A DNA stretch of 5,742 nt, taken from the NCBI GenBank assembly GCA_903953985.1, contig CAJBLW010000136.1:1-5742 (forward strand), in the 5' to 3' direction. Made by a program: the position numbers and the translations under genes. Each line of letters opens with the position of its first letter. Positions within the stretch are counted from its first letter, which is position 1. The stretch comes from an uncultured Burkholderiales bacterium. GTDB taxonomy: Bacteria; Pseudomonadota; Gammaproteobacteria; Burkholderiales; Burkholderiaceae_C. The notes under the pieces were generated by a model. It was not told the DNA's origin and did no database searches. It worked only from the letters and a program-made list of their open reading frames with translations. Shown here piece by piece: positions 1-5,742 of the stretch.

Positions 1-1
1 C

Positions 2-487
2 AATGGTGTCAGTTACGACAAGATCAGCCTGTTCATAGATTGGGACAACGGCTACGCTTGGGACGGTGCAGGCGTTGGCATACCGCCAGCGCAAGATCGC
101 ACTTACTACATCGACGATGTCAGCTTTGTGGGCGAACTGCCAGACACTACCAGTCCAACTGTGACCAGCTTTAGCCCTGTAGACGGCGCAACTGGCGTAT
201 CAGCCAGCGCAAATATCGTGCTGAACTTCAGTGAGCTGGTTTTCGCTCGTGAAGGTGGGACGATCCAACTGATGACCGACTACAACTTTAATCACCAGAT
301 GATCGAGGAAATCGCTGTGAATGACACCAGCAAAGTTCAAATCAATGGGAATGTGGTCACGATCAACCCCAGCGCTGATTTTCAGACGGGCACGGGATAT
401 CACTTGGATTTTCTGAATGCATTTGCTGATGGATCAGCAAATGCATTCAGTTACCCGCATGGGAATTACAACTTTGTGGTGCTATGA
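2..487 (+). CDS. C-terminal part of a putative exported protein: carbohydrate-binding-like tail plus SbsA Ig-like (Big_5) domain (5'-partial)
   Basis: The frame is open from the first bases of the window to a TGA at 485-487, so only the last 161 residues are present and the true start lies to the left. The GTG at 128 is merely an internal valine codon. Visible residues 1-42 resemble the end of a beta-sandwich carbohydrate-binding module: a YDKISLFIDWD strand and the closing YYIDDVSF motif (35-42), common where such modules end in secreted glycosidases. Residues from about 47 to the end match an SbsA-type Ig-like domain: the linker DTTSPTVTSFSPVDGATGV, then NIVLNFSE, then VVTINPSADFQTGTGYHLDF. 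The protein stops right after this domain. Such architectures are usually exported and bind or degrade polysaccharide, but no catalytic domain is visible here, so activity cannot be assigned. It runs convergently towards a sugar-uptake operon, which fits a role in carbohydrate use. Confidence 0.8.
   Translation, partial: NGVSYDKISLFIDWDNGYAWDGAGVGIPPAQDRTYYIDDVSFVGELPDTTSPTVTSFSPVDGATGVSASANIVLNFSELVFAREGGTIQLMTDYNFNHQMIEEIAVNDTSKVQINGNVVTINPSADFQTGTGYHLDFLNAFADGSANAFSYPHGNYNFVVL
413..450. repeat. Perfect 18-bp inverted repeat with 2-bp spacer, inside the coding sequence
   Basis: The left arm CTGAATGCATTTGCTGAT (413-430) is the exact reverse complement of the right arm ATCAGCAAATGCATTCAG (433-450), with GG between them. 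Pairing ends at both outer edges (T opposite T). In the host gene it encodes the residues LNAFADGSANAFS near the end of the Ig-like domain, where the family often has a loop of the form F-x-D-x-x-G-N-x-F. The RNA could form a very stable hairpin about 35 bases before the stop codon and 40 bases before the terminator-like hairpin. Function is unknown. Confidence 0.9.
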
Positions 488-574
488 AACTCAGGGCATG
501 AGCCCTGAGATTTCGACGGAGCTCATTGGCTTTGTTCGGCGGCTGTGATGACAACAAGTGATCTTGCAGAAACT
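488..574. other. Intergenic gap between convergent genes
   Basis: This 87-base stretch separates the + strand gene ending at 487 from the - strand operon ending at 575. Apart from the hairpin at 490-509 I see no gene, promoter or repeat in it. Because both flanking genes read into it, a promoter is not expected here. Confidence 0.75.
490..509. terminator. Probable bidirectional intrinsic terminator
   Basis: A perfect 8-bp stem, CTCAGGGC (490-497) with GCCCTGAG (502-509), encloses the 4-base loop ATGA. It starts 3 bases after the stop of the + strand gene. The sequence after the stem is T-containing on both strands: ATTTCG on the + strand and GTTTCAT on the - strand. The position between convergent genes suits a shared terminator. 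The T-tracts are short, so efficiency may be modest or assisted. For the operon it lies about 65 bases past the ATPase stop codon. Confidence 0.65.
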
Positions 575-1651
575 TCACACCGCCAGACCGTCCACCCCAA
601 AAACCATCAGTTCAGCGTTTGCATAAGCGATCATGACGGCTTGCCCGACCTTCAGCGGACTGTGCGGCTGGTTGACTTTCAGTCTGAAGAGTTCTTCCAC
701 GCCGCTCAGGCGCAGGTAAGCCAGCACAGAGTCGCCCAGATACTCCATGAATTCGATGGTGCCGACAAAGCCGGTGTCTTGCTCACTCAGTGTGCAGTGC
801 TCGGGCCGCAGTCCTAGCAGCGCGCCTTGGGCCAGTCGATGGGGGTCGGCCTTGAACAGCAACGGCGACAGCGCCAGGTGTGGGCCGATGCGCATGACTT
901 GGTTGGCCGCATCCCAGGTGTAGCCCAGCATGTTGATTTTGGGCGAACCCAAAAACTCTGCCACAAAACGATTGGCCGGCTTTTGGTAGAGCTCAGCAGG
1001 TGTTCCAACTTGCTCAATGCGCCCCTGATTGAACACCGCGATACGGTTGCCCAAGGTCATGGCCTCGGTTTGGTCGTGGGTCACATACACCATGGTGGTT
1101 TGCAGGTCTGCATGCAGCTTGGCCAACTCGATGCGCATTTGCACGCGCAAGGAGGCATCCAGGTTAGACAGGGGTTCATCGAACAAGAAGACCTTGGGCC
1201 TGCGCACAATGGCGCGGCCAATGGCCACCCGTTGCCGCTGTCCACCAGACAGTTGTTTGGGGTAACGCTTGAGCAATGGGCTCAGTTGCAGTCTGTCTGC
1301 GGTGTCGTGAACTTGCTTGGCCACCTCCGCCTTGGCCAGGCCCGACATGCGCAGACCAAAGCCCATGTTCTGTTCCACCGTCATGTGCGGGTACAGGGCA
1401 TAGCTTTGGAACACCATGGCCGCACCCCTTTCGGACGGGCCTTTTTGGCTGACGTTTTCACCGCCAATGGCAATCTCGCCACTGTTCAAGGGTTCCAAGC
1501 CAGCGATCATGCGCAGCATGGTGGACTTGCCGCAGCCCGATGGCCCCACAAACACCATGAATTCACCGTCCTCAACACTCAGGTCAAGGCCGGGAATGAC
1601 CACGGTGTCACCAAATTTTTTGCTGACCCCTTTGAGTTCAATCGCTGCCAC
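575..1651 (-). CDS. MalK/UgpC-type sugar ABC transporter ATP-binding protein
   Basis: This 358-residue ATPase energises the CUT1 sugar importer encoded upstream and sits on the cytoplasmic face bound to the two permeases. All ABC motifs are intact: Walker A GPSGCGKST (36-44), Q-loop Q82, signature LSGGQ (134-138), Walker B VFLFDE (154-159), D-loop SNLD (162-165) and switch H192. The region after about residue 235 is the TOBE-type regulatory extension of MalK, MsmK and UgpC relatives, and the length is normal for them. The start is GTG (1649-1651), chosen because MAAIELKGVSKKFG matches the usual N-terminus of the family and a Shine-Dalgarno-like AGAGAG lies 7 bases upstream. It overlaps the end of the glycosidase gene by 14 bases and is the last gene of the operon. 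Automatic pipelines often name such proteins ugpC, but the context points to a sugar rather than glycerol-3-phosphate, so no symbol is given. Confidence 0.95.
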   Translation of the reverse strand: MAAIELKGVSKKFGDTVVIPGLDLSVEDGEFMVFVGPSGCGKSTMLRMIAGLEPLNSGEIAIGGENVSQKGPSERGAAMVFQSYALYPHMTVEQNMGFGLRMSGLAKAEVAKQVHDTADRLQLSPLLKRYPKQLSGGQRQRVAIGRAIVRRPKVFLFDEPLSNLDASLRVQMRIELAKLHADLQTTMVYVTHDQTEAMTLGNRIAVFNQGRIEQVGTPAELYQKPANRFVAEFLGSPKINMLGYTWDAANQVMRIGPHLALSPLLFKADPHRLAQGALLGLRPEHCTLSEQDTGFVGTIEFMEYLGDSVLAYLRLSGVEELFRLKVNQPHSPLKVGQAVMIAYANAELMVFGVDGLAV

Positions 1652-2978
1652 GGGAAGTCTCTCTTAAAAATTGTTGGTACCACAGCGCGCTGTTTTTGAG
1701 CGTTCTTTTTTGTGTCTCGAAATCCACATGCACCAAGCCGAACCGTTTGGCATAGCCACTGGCCCATTCAAAGTTGTCGAGCAGGCTCCATGCAAAGTAA
1801 GCCCCTACCGGCACACCTTGGACCAAAGCCGCGTGCGTGGCCGCAATGTGGTCACGGATGTAAGCCAGTCGCGCGCTGTCGTTGACCACTCCCGCCACCA
1901 AGTCGTCCTTGAAGGCGGCACCGTTTTCGGTCACCCACAGGCGTTCTGGCTGGTAGTCGGTGTGCAGGCGGCACAGCAATTCGGTCAGGCCTTGAGGATA
2001 GACCTCCCAGCCCATGTCGGTGACTTGGTTGCCGGTACTGGCCACATCCCAGGGGTTGCCGCTGGATGAAAAGTTGCGCGTGTAGTAATTGACGCCCAGA
2101 AAATCATGGTGCTGGGCGATGGTGTCCAGGTCACCCGGCAACACCACGGGCGCATCCGTCCCCAGATGAGCCCACACATCTTGCGGGTACTCGCCACGGT
2201 ACAAAGGGTCCATGTACCAACGCAGGATCAAACCGTCGTCCAGCCTCGCTTTGGCCACATCTTTCGGGTCATCGCTGGCAGGGTAGATGGGTGACAAATT
2301 CAGGACGATGCCCATGGGGGTGGTGCAACCCAAGCTGCGCATGGCTTGCAGCGCCATGCCGTGGCTCAGCAACAAATGGTGCACCGCCTGCATGGCTTGA
2401 GGACGAGACTCAATACCGGGCGCAAAAATGCCTTGCTCGTAGCCCAAGATGGCGATCACCCAGGGTTCGTTGTGGGTGCATATGCTGGCCAGTCGGCTGC
2501 CAAATCGGCGTGCGACTTCGCTGGCGTAGCGTGTGAAATGCTCACACAGATCGCGGTTGGCCCAACCCCCTTGGTCTTGCAGCGCCTGGGGCAAGTCCCA
2601 ATGGTTGAGGGTCAGGTGCAATTCAATGCCGCGCTCGGTCAGGGCATGGATCACTCGGTCGTAGAAAGCAAAACCCGCTTCGTTCCAGGCCCCCTGCCCA
2701 TCGGGCTGCACCCGTGGCCAGGACATTGAGAACCGGTAGGCCTTGACGCCCAATTGGCAGATCAGATCAACGTCTTCTGGCCAGCGCGTGTAGTGCTCGC
2801 AAGCCCGGTGGCCGTTGCTGGCGTCGGCGATTTTGCCTTCGATGGCACAAAAGGTGTCCCAAATGGAGGGACCTTTGCCGTCGCTGTTGTGCGCACCCTC
2901 GATTTGAAAAGACGAGGTGGCCACACCCCATGTAAAGTGGTCGGGGAATTGGTGGCGGGAGATTTCAGTTGAGGACAT
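1638..2978 (-). CDS. Glycoside hydrolase family 1 beta-glucosidase, cytoplasmic
   Basis: This 446-residue enzyme is expected to hydrolyse terminal beta-linked glucose (or a related sugar) from imported oligosaccharides by the retaining mechanism. GH1 landmarks occur in order: FTWGVATSSFQIEGA (15-29, with Q25 of the glycone site), LNHWDLPQAL (124-133, H126), THNEPW (168-173, acid/base E171, N170), NYYTRN (297-302), VTENG (349-353, nucleophile E351) and AWSLLDNFEWASGYAKRFGL (396-415, with E404 and W405 of the sugar site). Nothing essential is missing and the length is typical. I chose the ATG at 2976-2978 because MSSTEISRHQFP precedes the conserved core as in the family. A longer frame up to 3275 only adds sequence overlapping the permease gene. 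There is no signal peptide, so the enzyme should act in the cytoplasm. It begins 14 bases after the second permease stop, has no clear Shine-Dalgarno sequence, and overlaps the ATPase gene by 14 bases. The exact substrate (cellobiose, laminaribiose, aryl-glucoside, galactoside) cannot be read from sequence alone. Confidence 0.93.
   Translation of the reverse strand: MSSTEISRHQFPDHFTWGVATSSFQIEGAHNSDGKGPSIWDTFCAIEGKIADASNGHRACEHYTRWPEDVDLICQLGVKAYRFSMSWPRVQPDGQGAWNEAGFAFYDRVIHALTERGIELHLTLNHWDLPQALQDQGGWANRDLCEHFTRYASEVARRFGSRLASICTHNEPWVIAILGYEQGIFAPGIESRPQAMQAVHHLLLSHGMALQAMRSLGCTTPMGIVLNLSPIYPASDDPKDVAKARLDDGLILRWYMDPLYRGEYPQDVWAHLGTDAPVVLPGDLDTIAQHHDFLGVNYYTRNFSSSGNPWDVASTGNQVTDMGWEVYPQGLTELLCRLHTDYQPERLWVTENGAAFKDDLVAGVVNDSARLAYIRDHIAATHAALVQGVPVGAYFAWSLLDNFEWASGYAKRFGLVHVDFETQKRTLKNSALWYQQFLRETSRGSD
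1659..1664 (-). promoter_or_regulatory. Ribosome binding site of the ATPase gene, embedded in the glycosidase coding end
   Basis: AGAGAG on the - strand ends 7 bases before the GTG start at 1651. It supports that start over any later one. It is formed by TTA-AGA-GAG (Leu-Arg-Glu) codons at the end of the glycosidase reading frame, so translation of the two genes is probably coupled. Confidence 0.6.
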
Positions 2979-2992
2979 GCTGGAATAAAGGT

Positions 2993-3835
2993 TTAACCAC
3001 GGACAGCGCCAGCCGTGAGGCCTTCGATCAAGCGGCGCGACGAGAAAATGAAAATGATGAGCAAGGGGATGACTGCAATGGCCGAGCCCGCCATCAACGC
3101 GCCCCACTCTGTATCGACCGGGCTTTGCACACTGCGCAAGGCCAGGGGAAAGGTGTACATCTCGGGCGAACGCATCACCACCAAGGGCCCCATGAAGTTG
3201 TTCCACGAGGAGATGAAGGCGATCAAGCCCAAGGTGCCAAAGGCCGGCCCCAAAAGCGGCACCACCACACTCCAATAGATTCGAAATTCACCGCAGTTGT
3301 CCATGCGCGCCGCTTCGATCAATTCTTTGGGGATGGCCGAGCTGATGTATTGGCGCATCAGAAAAATGCCCATGGCCGGCGCTGCGCCCGGCAGGTACAA
3401 AGCCCGGGGTTGGTCGATCCACTGCAGGGCGTCCATGATCAAAAAGGTCGGGATCATGCCCAAAAAGGAGGGCACCAGCATGGTGCCCATGACCAAGGCG
3501 AACAAGGCTTTTTTGAAGCGAAACTCGTACACCGCAAAAGCAAATCCGGCCATGGAACAAAACAGCAGGGTCAGCGCAGTGCCCATCAAGCCCACATACA
3601 AAGACCAGCCCAGATTTCGCCAAAACGGTATCTTGCCCATGAGGATTTTCATGTTGTCCATGAAATGCTCGCCAAAAAACAGTGGCGGCGGCACGCTGAA
3701 AATATCGCTTTTGGTGTGCGTGGCAAACACGAACATGAAATAGAAAGGGCCCAGCATCAGCAAGGCCCCCACCAGGATGAAGACCCAGCCCACAATGCCC
3801 AAGGAAGATGACTTGTCCGACATGGCACCGCTCAT
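2993..3835 (-). CDS. MalG-type (CUT1) sugar ABC transporter permease
   Basis: This 280-residue inner-membrane protein forms half of the transport channel. Hydrophobic segments lie at about 13-37, 78-102, 111-133, 145-160, 198-215 and 246-265, giving the expected six-helix layout. The EAA loop that docks on the ATPase is clear: ELIEAARMDNCG with EAA at 174-176, G182 and P193. The C-terminus RRLIEGLTAGAVRG is the characteristic ending of MalG-like permeases. The start is placed at 3833-3835 because an AAAGAGGGG Shine-Dalgarno sequence sits just upstream and the ATG overlaps the previous stop as ATGA. A second ATG at 3821-3823 lacks such a site. The frame is open further upstream to 3910, but that part only overlaps the first permease. 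Translational coupling to the first permease is likely. Confidence 0.93.
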   Translation of the reverse strand: MSGAMSDKSSSLGIVGWVFILVGALLMLGPFYFMFVFATHTKSDIFSVPPPLFFGEHFMDNMKILMGKIPFWRNLGWSLYVGLMGTALTLLFCSMAGFAFAVYEFRFKKALFALVMGTMLVPSFLGMIPTFLIMDALQWIDQPRALYLPGAAPAMGIFLMRQYISSAIPKELIEAARMDNCGEFRIYWSVVVPLLGPAFGTLGLIAFISSWNNFMGPLVVMRSPEMYTFPLALRSVQSPVDTEWGALMAGSAIAVIPLLIIFIFSSRRLIEGLTAGAVRG

Positions 3836-4755
3836 GACTGCCCCTCTTTGGGCTTGAAGGCTTGGTTGGTGATCACCGTCAAGACCAGAATGATCACAAA
3901 CAACATCCAAGAAATGGCACTGGCCAGGCCGAAGTCATTGAAGTCGAACGCGGTTCGGTACATGTACATCGCGGTCGTCATACCGGCGTACTCGGTGCCC
4001 CCTTTACCACCCGTCAGGATGAAGGGCTCTTCAAACAGCTGCAGCCCTCCGATGACCGTCAAGGTCACGCCAAAAAACATGATGGGTTTGAGTTGCGGCA
4101 GGGTGATGAAGATGAATTGCTGCCAGCTTTTGGCACCGTCCATGCGGGCCGCTTCGTAGAGGTCTCGGGGAATGCTTTGCATGGCCGCCACGTACAAAAT
4201 GACGTTAAAACCCAGATAACGCCAAAACACCACCGCCGAAACCACCGGTTTGATGGCCTCGGGGCTGCCCAGCCAGTCGATGTTTTTTTCCGGCAGCACG
4301 GCTTTCAAACCTGGCCATTGAGCCATCTCGGCCAAAGCGGCGTTCACCATGCCGTAGTCGGTGGAAAACAAGGTGCTGAACATGATGGCAATGGCCACCG
4401 TGGACGTGATGTATGGCAAAAAATAAGCCCCCATGGTGGCGTTGCGCCAACGCCCCATTTTTTCGTTGATGAGGTAAGCCAGGGGAATCGCCACCAGGTG
4501 TTGCGGCACCCCAGAGGCCAAGGCCATCCACAAGGTGTTGCCCAGCGATGTCCAAACCAAAGGGTCTTCGAACGCAAAGACCAGGTTTTCCAGGCCCACA
4601 TAGCTCATGGAACCCAGGCCTTGAACCGGATCCCAGGTGTGGAACATGAGCACAAATGAAAAAACGATCGGGAACAGGCCAAAGATCAGAAACAGCAACA
4701 AAAAAGGGCTGATCAGGACATAGGGCGCAGCAGCGGGCTTAAGCAGGGGGCGCAT
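3832..4755 (-). CDS. MalF-type (CUT1) sugar ABC transporter permease
   Basis: This 307-residue inner-membrane protein pairs with the MalG-type permease to form the channel. Hydrophobic helices lie at about 12-38, 71-96, 108-130, 171-192, 225-241 and 275-297. The EAA loop is intact: DLYEAARMDGAKSW with EAA at 201-203, G207, and LP at 219-220. The segment LFEEPFILTGGKGGTEYAGM (240-259) corresponds to the conserved stretch before the last helix in MalF, UgpA and LacF relatives, which usually reads LTGGGP. The short N-terminus, without the extra helices and large periplasmic loop of enteric MalF, makes it more like UgpA or LacF. The start ATG (4753-4755) shares one base with the TGA of the binding-protein gene (TGATG). 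No strong Shine-Dalgarno sequence precedes it, so translation is probably coupled. Confidence 0.94.
   Translation of the reverse strand: MRPLLKPAAAPYVLISPFLLLFLIFGLFPIVFSFVLMFHTWDPVQGLGSMSYVGLENLVFAFEDPLVWTSLGNTLWMALASGVPQHLVAIPLAYLINEKMGRWRNATMGAYFLPYITSTVAIAIMFSTLFSTDYGMVNAALAEMAQWPGLKAVLPEKNIDWLGSPEAIKPVVSAVVFWRYLGFNVILYVAAMQSIPRDLYEAARMDGAKSWQQFIFITLPQLKPIMFFGVTLTVIGGLQLFEEPFILTGGKGGTEYAGMTTAMYMYRTAFDFNDFGLASAISWMLFVIILVLTVITNQAFKPKEGQS
3841..3849 (-). promoter_or_regulatory. Ribosome binding site deciding the MalG-type start
   Basis: AAAGAGGGG on the - strand contains a GAGG core 7 bases before the ATG at 3835. It lies inside the end of the preceding permease gene. It favours the start at 3835 over the in-frame ATG at 3823 and over longer upstream frames. 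Confidence 0.7.
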
Positions 4756-5742
4756 CAGCGGGCGGCTCGTCTTTGGACCAAGCGGTGCGCGTCTTTGAGG
4801 GCCTGGTCAATCGCTTTGTTCTTGTTCAGCACCAAGTCCAACTCAGCGTTGACGATTTCCTCAGCCACGCTGTCGTTTTTGAAGACCTGGGTAGGTTGGA
4901 TTTTCTGTGCCGTGCTGCGCCATTCCAGTCGGGCCTTTTGTCCGCCTAAAAACGCCACCGGCTGCTCAAAGAAGCTCCCCTTTTGGGCCTCCAACAAGGC
5001 GGGAAAGGCGTTGAATTTTTCAAACGCCATTTGCTGCTGCTGGCTGTTGAGGGTCAGGTGCTGGATCAAGTCCCAGGCGAGGTCTTTGTTCACGGCTTTT
5101 TTGGGTATAGCGTAAAAAGTGCCGCCCCACGAGGTGGCCACGCGTTCGGGCAGGACGGTCGAACGCCAAAGCCCACTGGTGTTGGGTGCCAACCAGTTTT
5201 GCAGGTGCCCCCCCAACCACGCACCCATCATCTGGACAGTGACCGTGCCGCGTTTGAGGGACTCACCCCATTCGTTGGACCACGGGTTGACCTTGGCATC
5301 CAGGCCCTCGGCCCTGATTTTTTGAGCGATCTCGAATCCGCGTTTGAAGCGGGGTGAAGCATCAATCACCGACTTGCCTTGTGCATCAAAATAGACACCG
5401 TGCCCTGCGGGAATGCCCGTGCGGATCACGATGTCTTTGACATCCCTCGCATGCGCCACCAGGTAGGCACCGCTGCTTTTTTTGATTTTTTGGCCACTCG
5501 CAATGAAGCTCTCCCAAGACTGCGTCAACTCGGACTCGTTGACTTGGGCCTTTTGCAACACATCCTGCCTGTAGAACATGGCCCCAGGGCCAATGTCGGT
5601 GGGCATGGCCACCTGACCATGGCTGGCAGATCGACCCTGGGCCAAGGCAAAGGGAACGATCTTCGCAGCAGGTGTGCTGGCCGCATAAGGCGATTTGTCT
5701 AAATCTTCCAAACCACCACTTTGGGCAAAGCGGCCCAAATAG
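4755..5742 (-). CDS. Sugar ABC transporter substrate-binding protein (family 1), N-terminus outside the window
   Basis: The frame is open to the right edge, so about 328 C-terminal residues of a protein usually 400-440 long are present. The signal peptide and first lobe segment are missing. A TTG near the edge (5736-5738) is an internal leucine codon, not a start. Family 1 extracellular sugar-binding features are visible: an early VAMPTDIGPGAMFYRQDVL strand-helix unit (hinge region), the ESFIASGQKIKK helix, the EWGESLKRGTVTVQMMGAW segment (an aromatic-rich, typical sugar-contact region), and WGGTFYAIPKKAVNKDLAWDLIQHLT near the second crossover. The C-terminus ends in basic residues (RLVQRRAAR). 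The protein would bind the oligosaccharide in the periplasm and deliver it to the two permeases. It overlaps the first permease gene by one base and is probably at or near the start of the operon. Ligand identity cannot be inferred here. Confidence 0.92.
   Translation of the reverse strand, partial: YLGRFAQSGGLEDLDKSPYAASTPAAKIVPFALAQGRSASHGQVAMPTDIGPGAMFYRQDVLQKAQVNESELTQSWESFIASGQKIKKSSGAYLVAHARDVKDIVIRTGIPAGHGVYFDAQGKSVIDASPRFKRGFEIAQKIRAEGLDAKVNPWSNEWGESLKRGTVTVQMMGAWLGGHLQNWLAPNTSGLWRSTVLPERVATSWGGTFYAIPKKAVNKDLAWDLIQHLTLNSQQQQMAFEKFNAFPALLEAQKGSFFEQPVAFLGGQKARLEWRSTAQKIQPTQVFKNDSVAEEIVNAELDLVLNKNKAIDQALKDAHRLVQRRAAR

Noticed and set aside
128..130. GTG at 128 as the start of a 119-residue protein
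   Set aside because: The frame is open from the window start and the 42 residues before the GTG form a recognisable carbohydrate-binding-module ending (YYIDDVSF), so this GTG is an internal valine.
827..1699. 290-codon + strand open frame opposite the ATPase gene
   Set aside because: It is antisense to a motif-complete ABC ATPase, its translation is rich in His, Gln and Gly with no recognisable domain, and it looks like a frame left open by the codon bias of the real gene.
2979..3275. N-terminal extension of the GH1 frame
   Set aside because: The added 99 residues overlap the permease gene, have no similarity to GH1 N-termini, and the core begins normally after the ATG at 2976-2978.
2969..3811. 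280-codon + strand open frame opposite the MalG-type permease
   Set aside because: It is highly enriched in His, Gln, Lys and Arg, as expected from reading a hydrophobic membrane protein gene in reverse. The opposite strand encodes an intact permease.
4283..4290. A-AAA-AAC heptamer in frame in the MalF-type gene (- strand), a possible -1 slippery site
   Set aside because: The heptamer is correctly phased, but a -1 shift reaches a stop at about 4205 and would only truncate an essential permease before its EAA loop. No stimulatory structure is evident, so chance is the better explanation.
3862..4659. 265-codon + strand open frame opposite the MalF-type permease
   Set aside because: Same reasoning: His/Gln/Gly-rich antisense shadow with no domain or plausible ribosome binding site, opposite an intact EAA-motif permease.
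5477..5491. Runs of seven and six T (A on the coding strand) in the binding-protein gene, possible phase-variation tract
   Set aside because: The runs are short, encode ordinary Lys-Ile-Lys-Lys codons, and the frame is intact; they are below the length usually needed for efficient slipped-strand switching.

Overview
The window looks like part of a chromosome from a free-living Gram-negative betaproteobacterium. Moderate GC, the codon style and the gene neighbourhood suggest a Comamonadaceae-type (Limnohabitans/Rhodoferax-like) organism. That placement is inference from sequence style, not from a marker gene. No RNA gene, insertion sequence, CRISPR array, integrase or phage gene is visible.

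Left edge (2-487, + strand): the C-terminal 161 residues of a larger protein, open at the window start. It ends in the tail of a carbohydrate-binding-like beta-sandwich followed by an SbsA-type Ig-like (Big_5) domain, as in secreted or surface carbohydrate-active proteins. A perfect 18-bp inverted repeat with a 2-base spacer lies inside its coding sequence near the C-terminus (413-450). The 87-base gap to the convergent operon (488-574) holds a perfect 8-bp hairpin (490-509), probably a shared bidirectional terminator.

The rest (575-5742, - strand) is one tightly packed operon, transcribed right to left. Its order is solute-binding protein (N-terminus outside the window), MalF-type permease, MalG-type permease, GH1 beta-glycosidase, MalK/UgpC-type ATPase. 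Junctions are a 1-base overlap (TGATG), a 4-base overlap (ATGA), a 14-base gap and a 14-base overlap with a GTG start. All four complete genes keep their diagnostic motifs.

Taken together this is a complete carbohydrate-uptake (CUT1) ABC importer apart from the missing N-terminus of its binding protein. A hydrolase with no signal peptide is built into the operon. The simplest model is import of a beta-linked gluco-oligosaccharide such as cellobiose or a laminari-oligosaccharide, followed by cytoplasmic hydrolysis. The convergent exported-looking protein may act on or bind the parent polysaccharide, but only proximity supports that. The operon promoter and any LacI-type regulator would lie beyond the right edge. 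The operon is a known type of system; the least explained item is the coding-region palindrome at 413-450.
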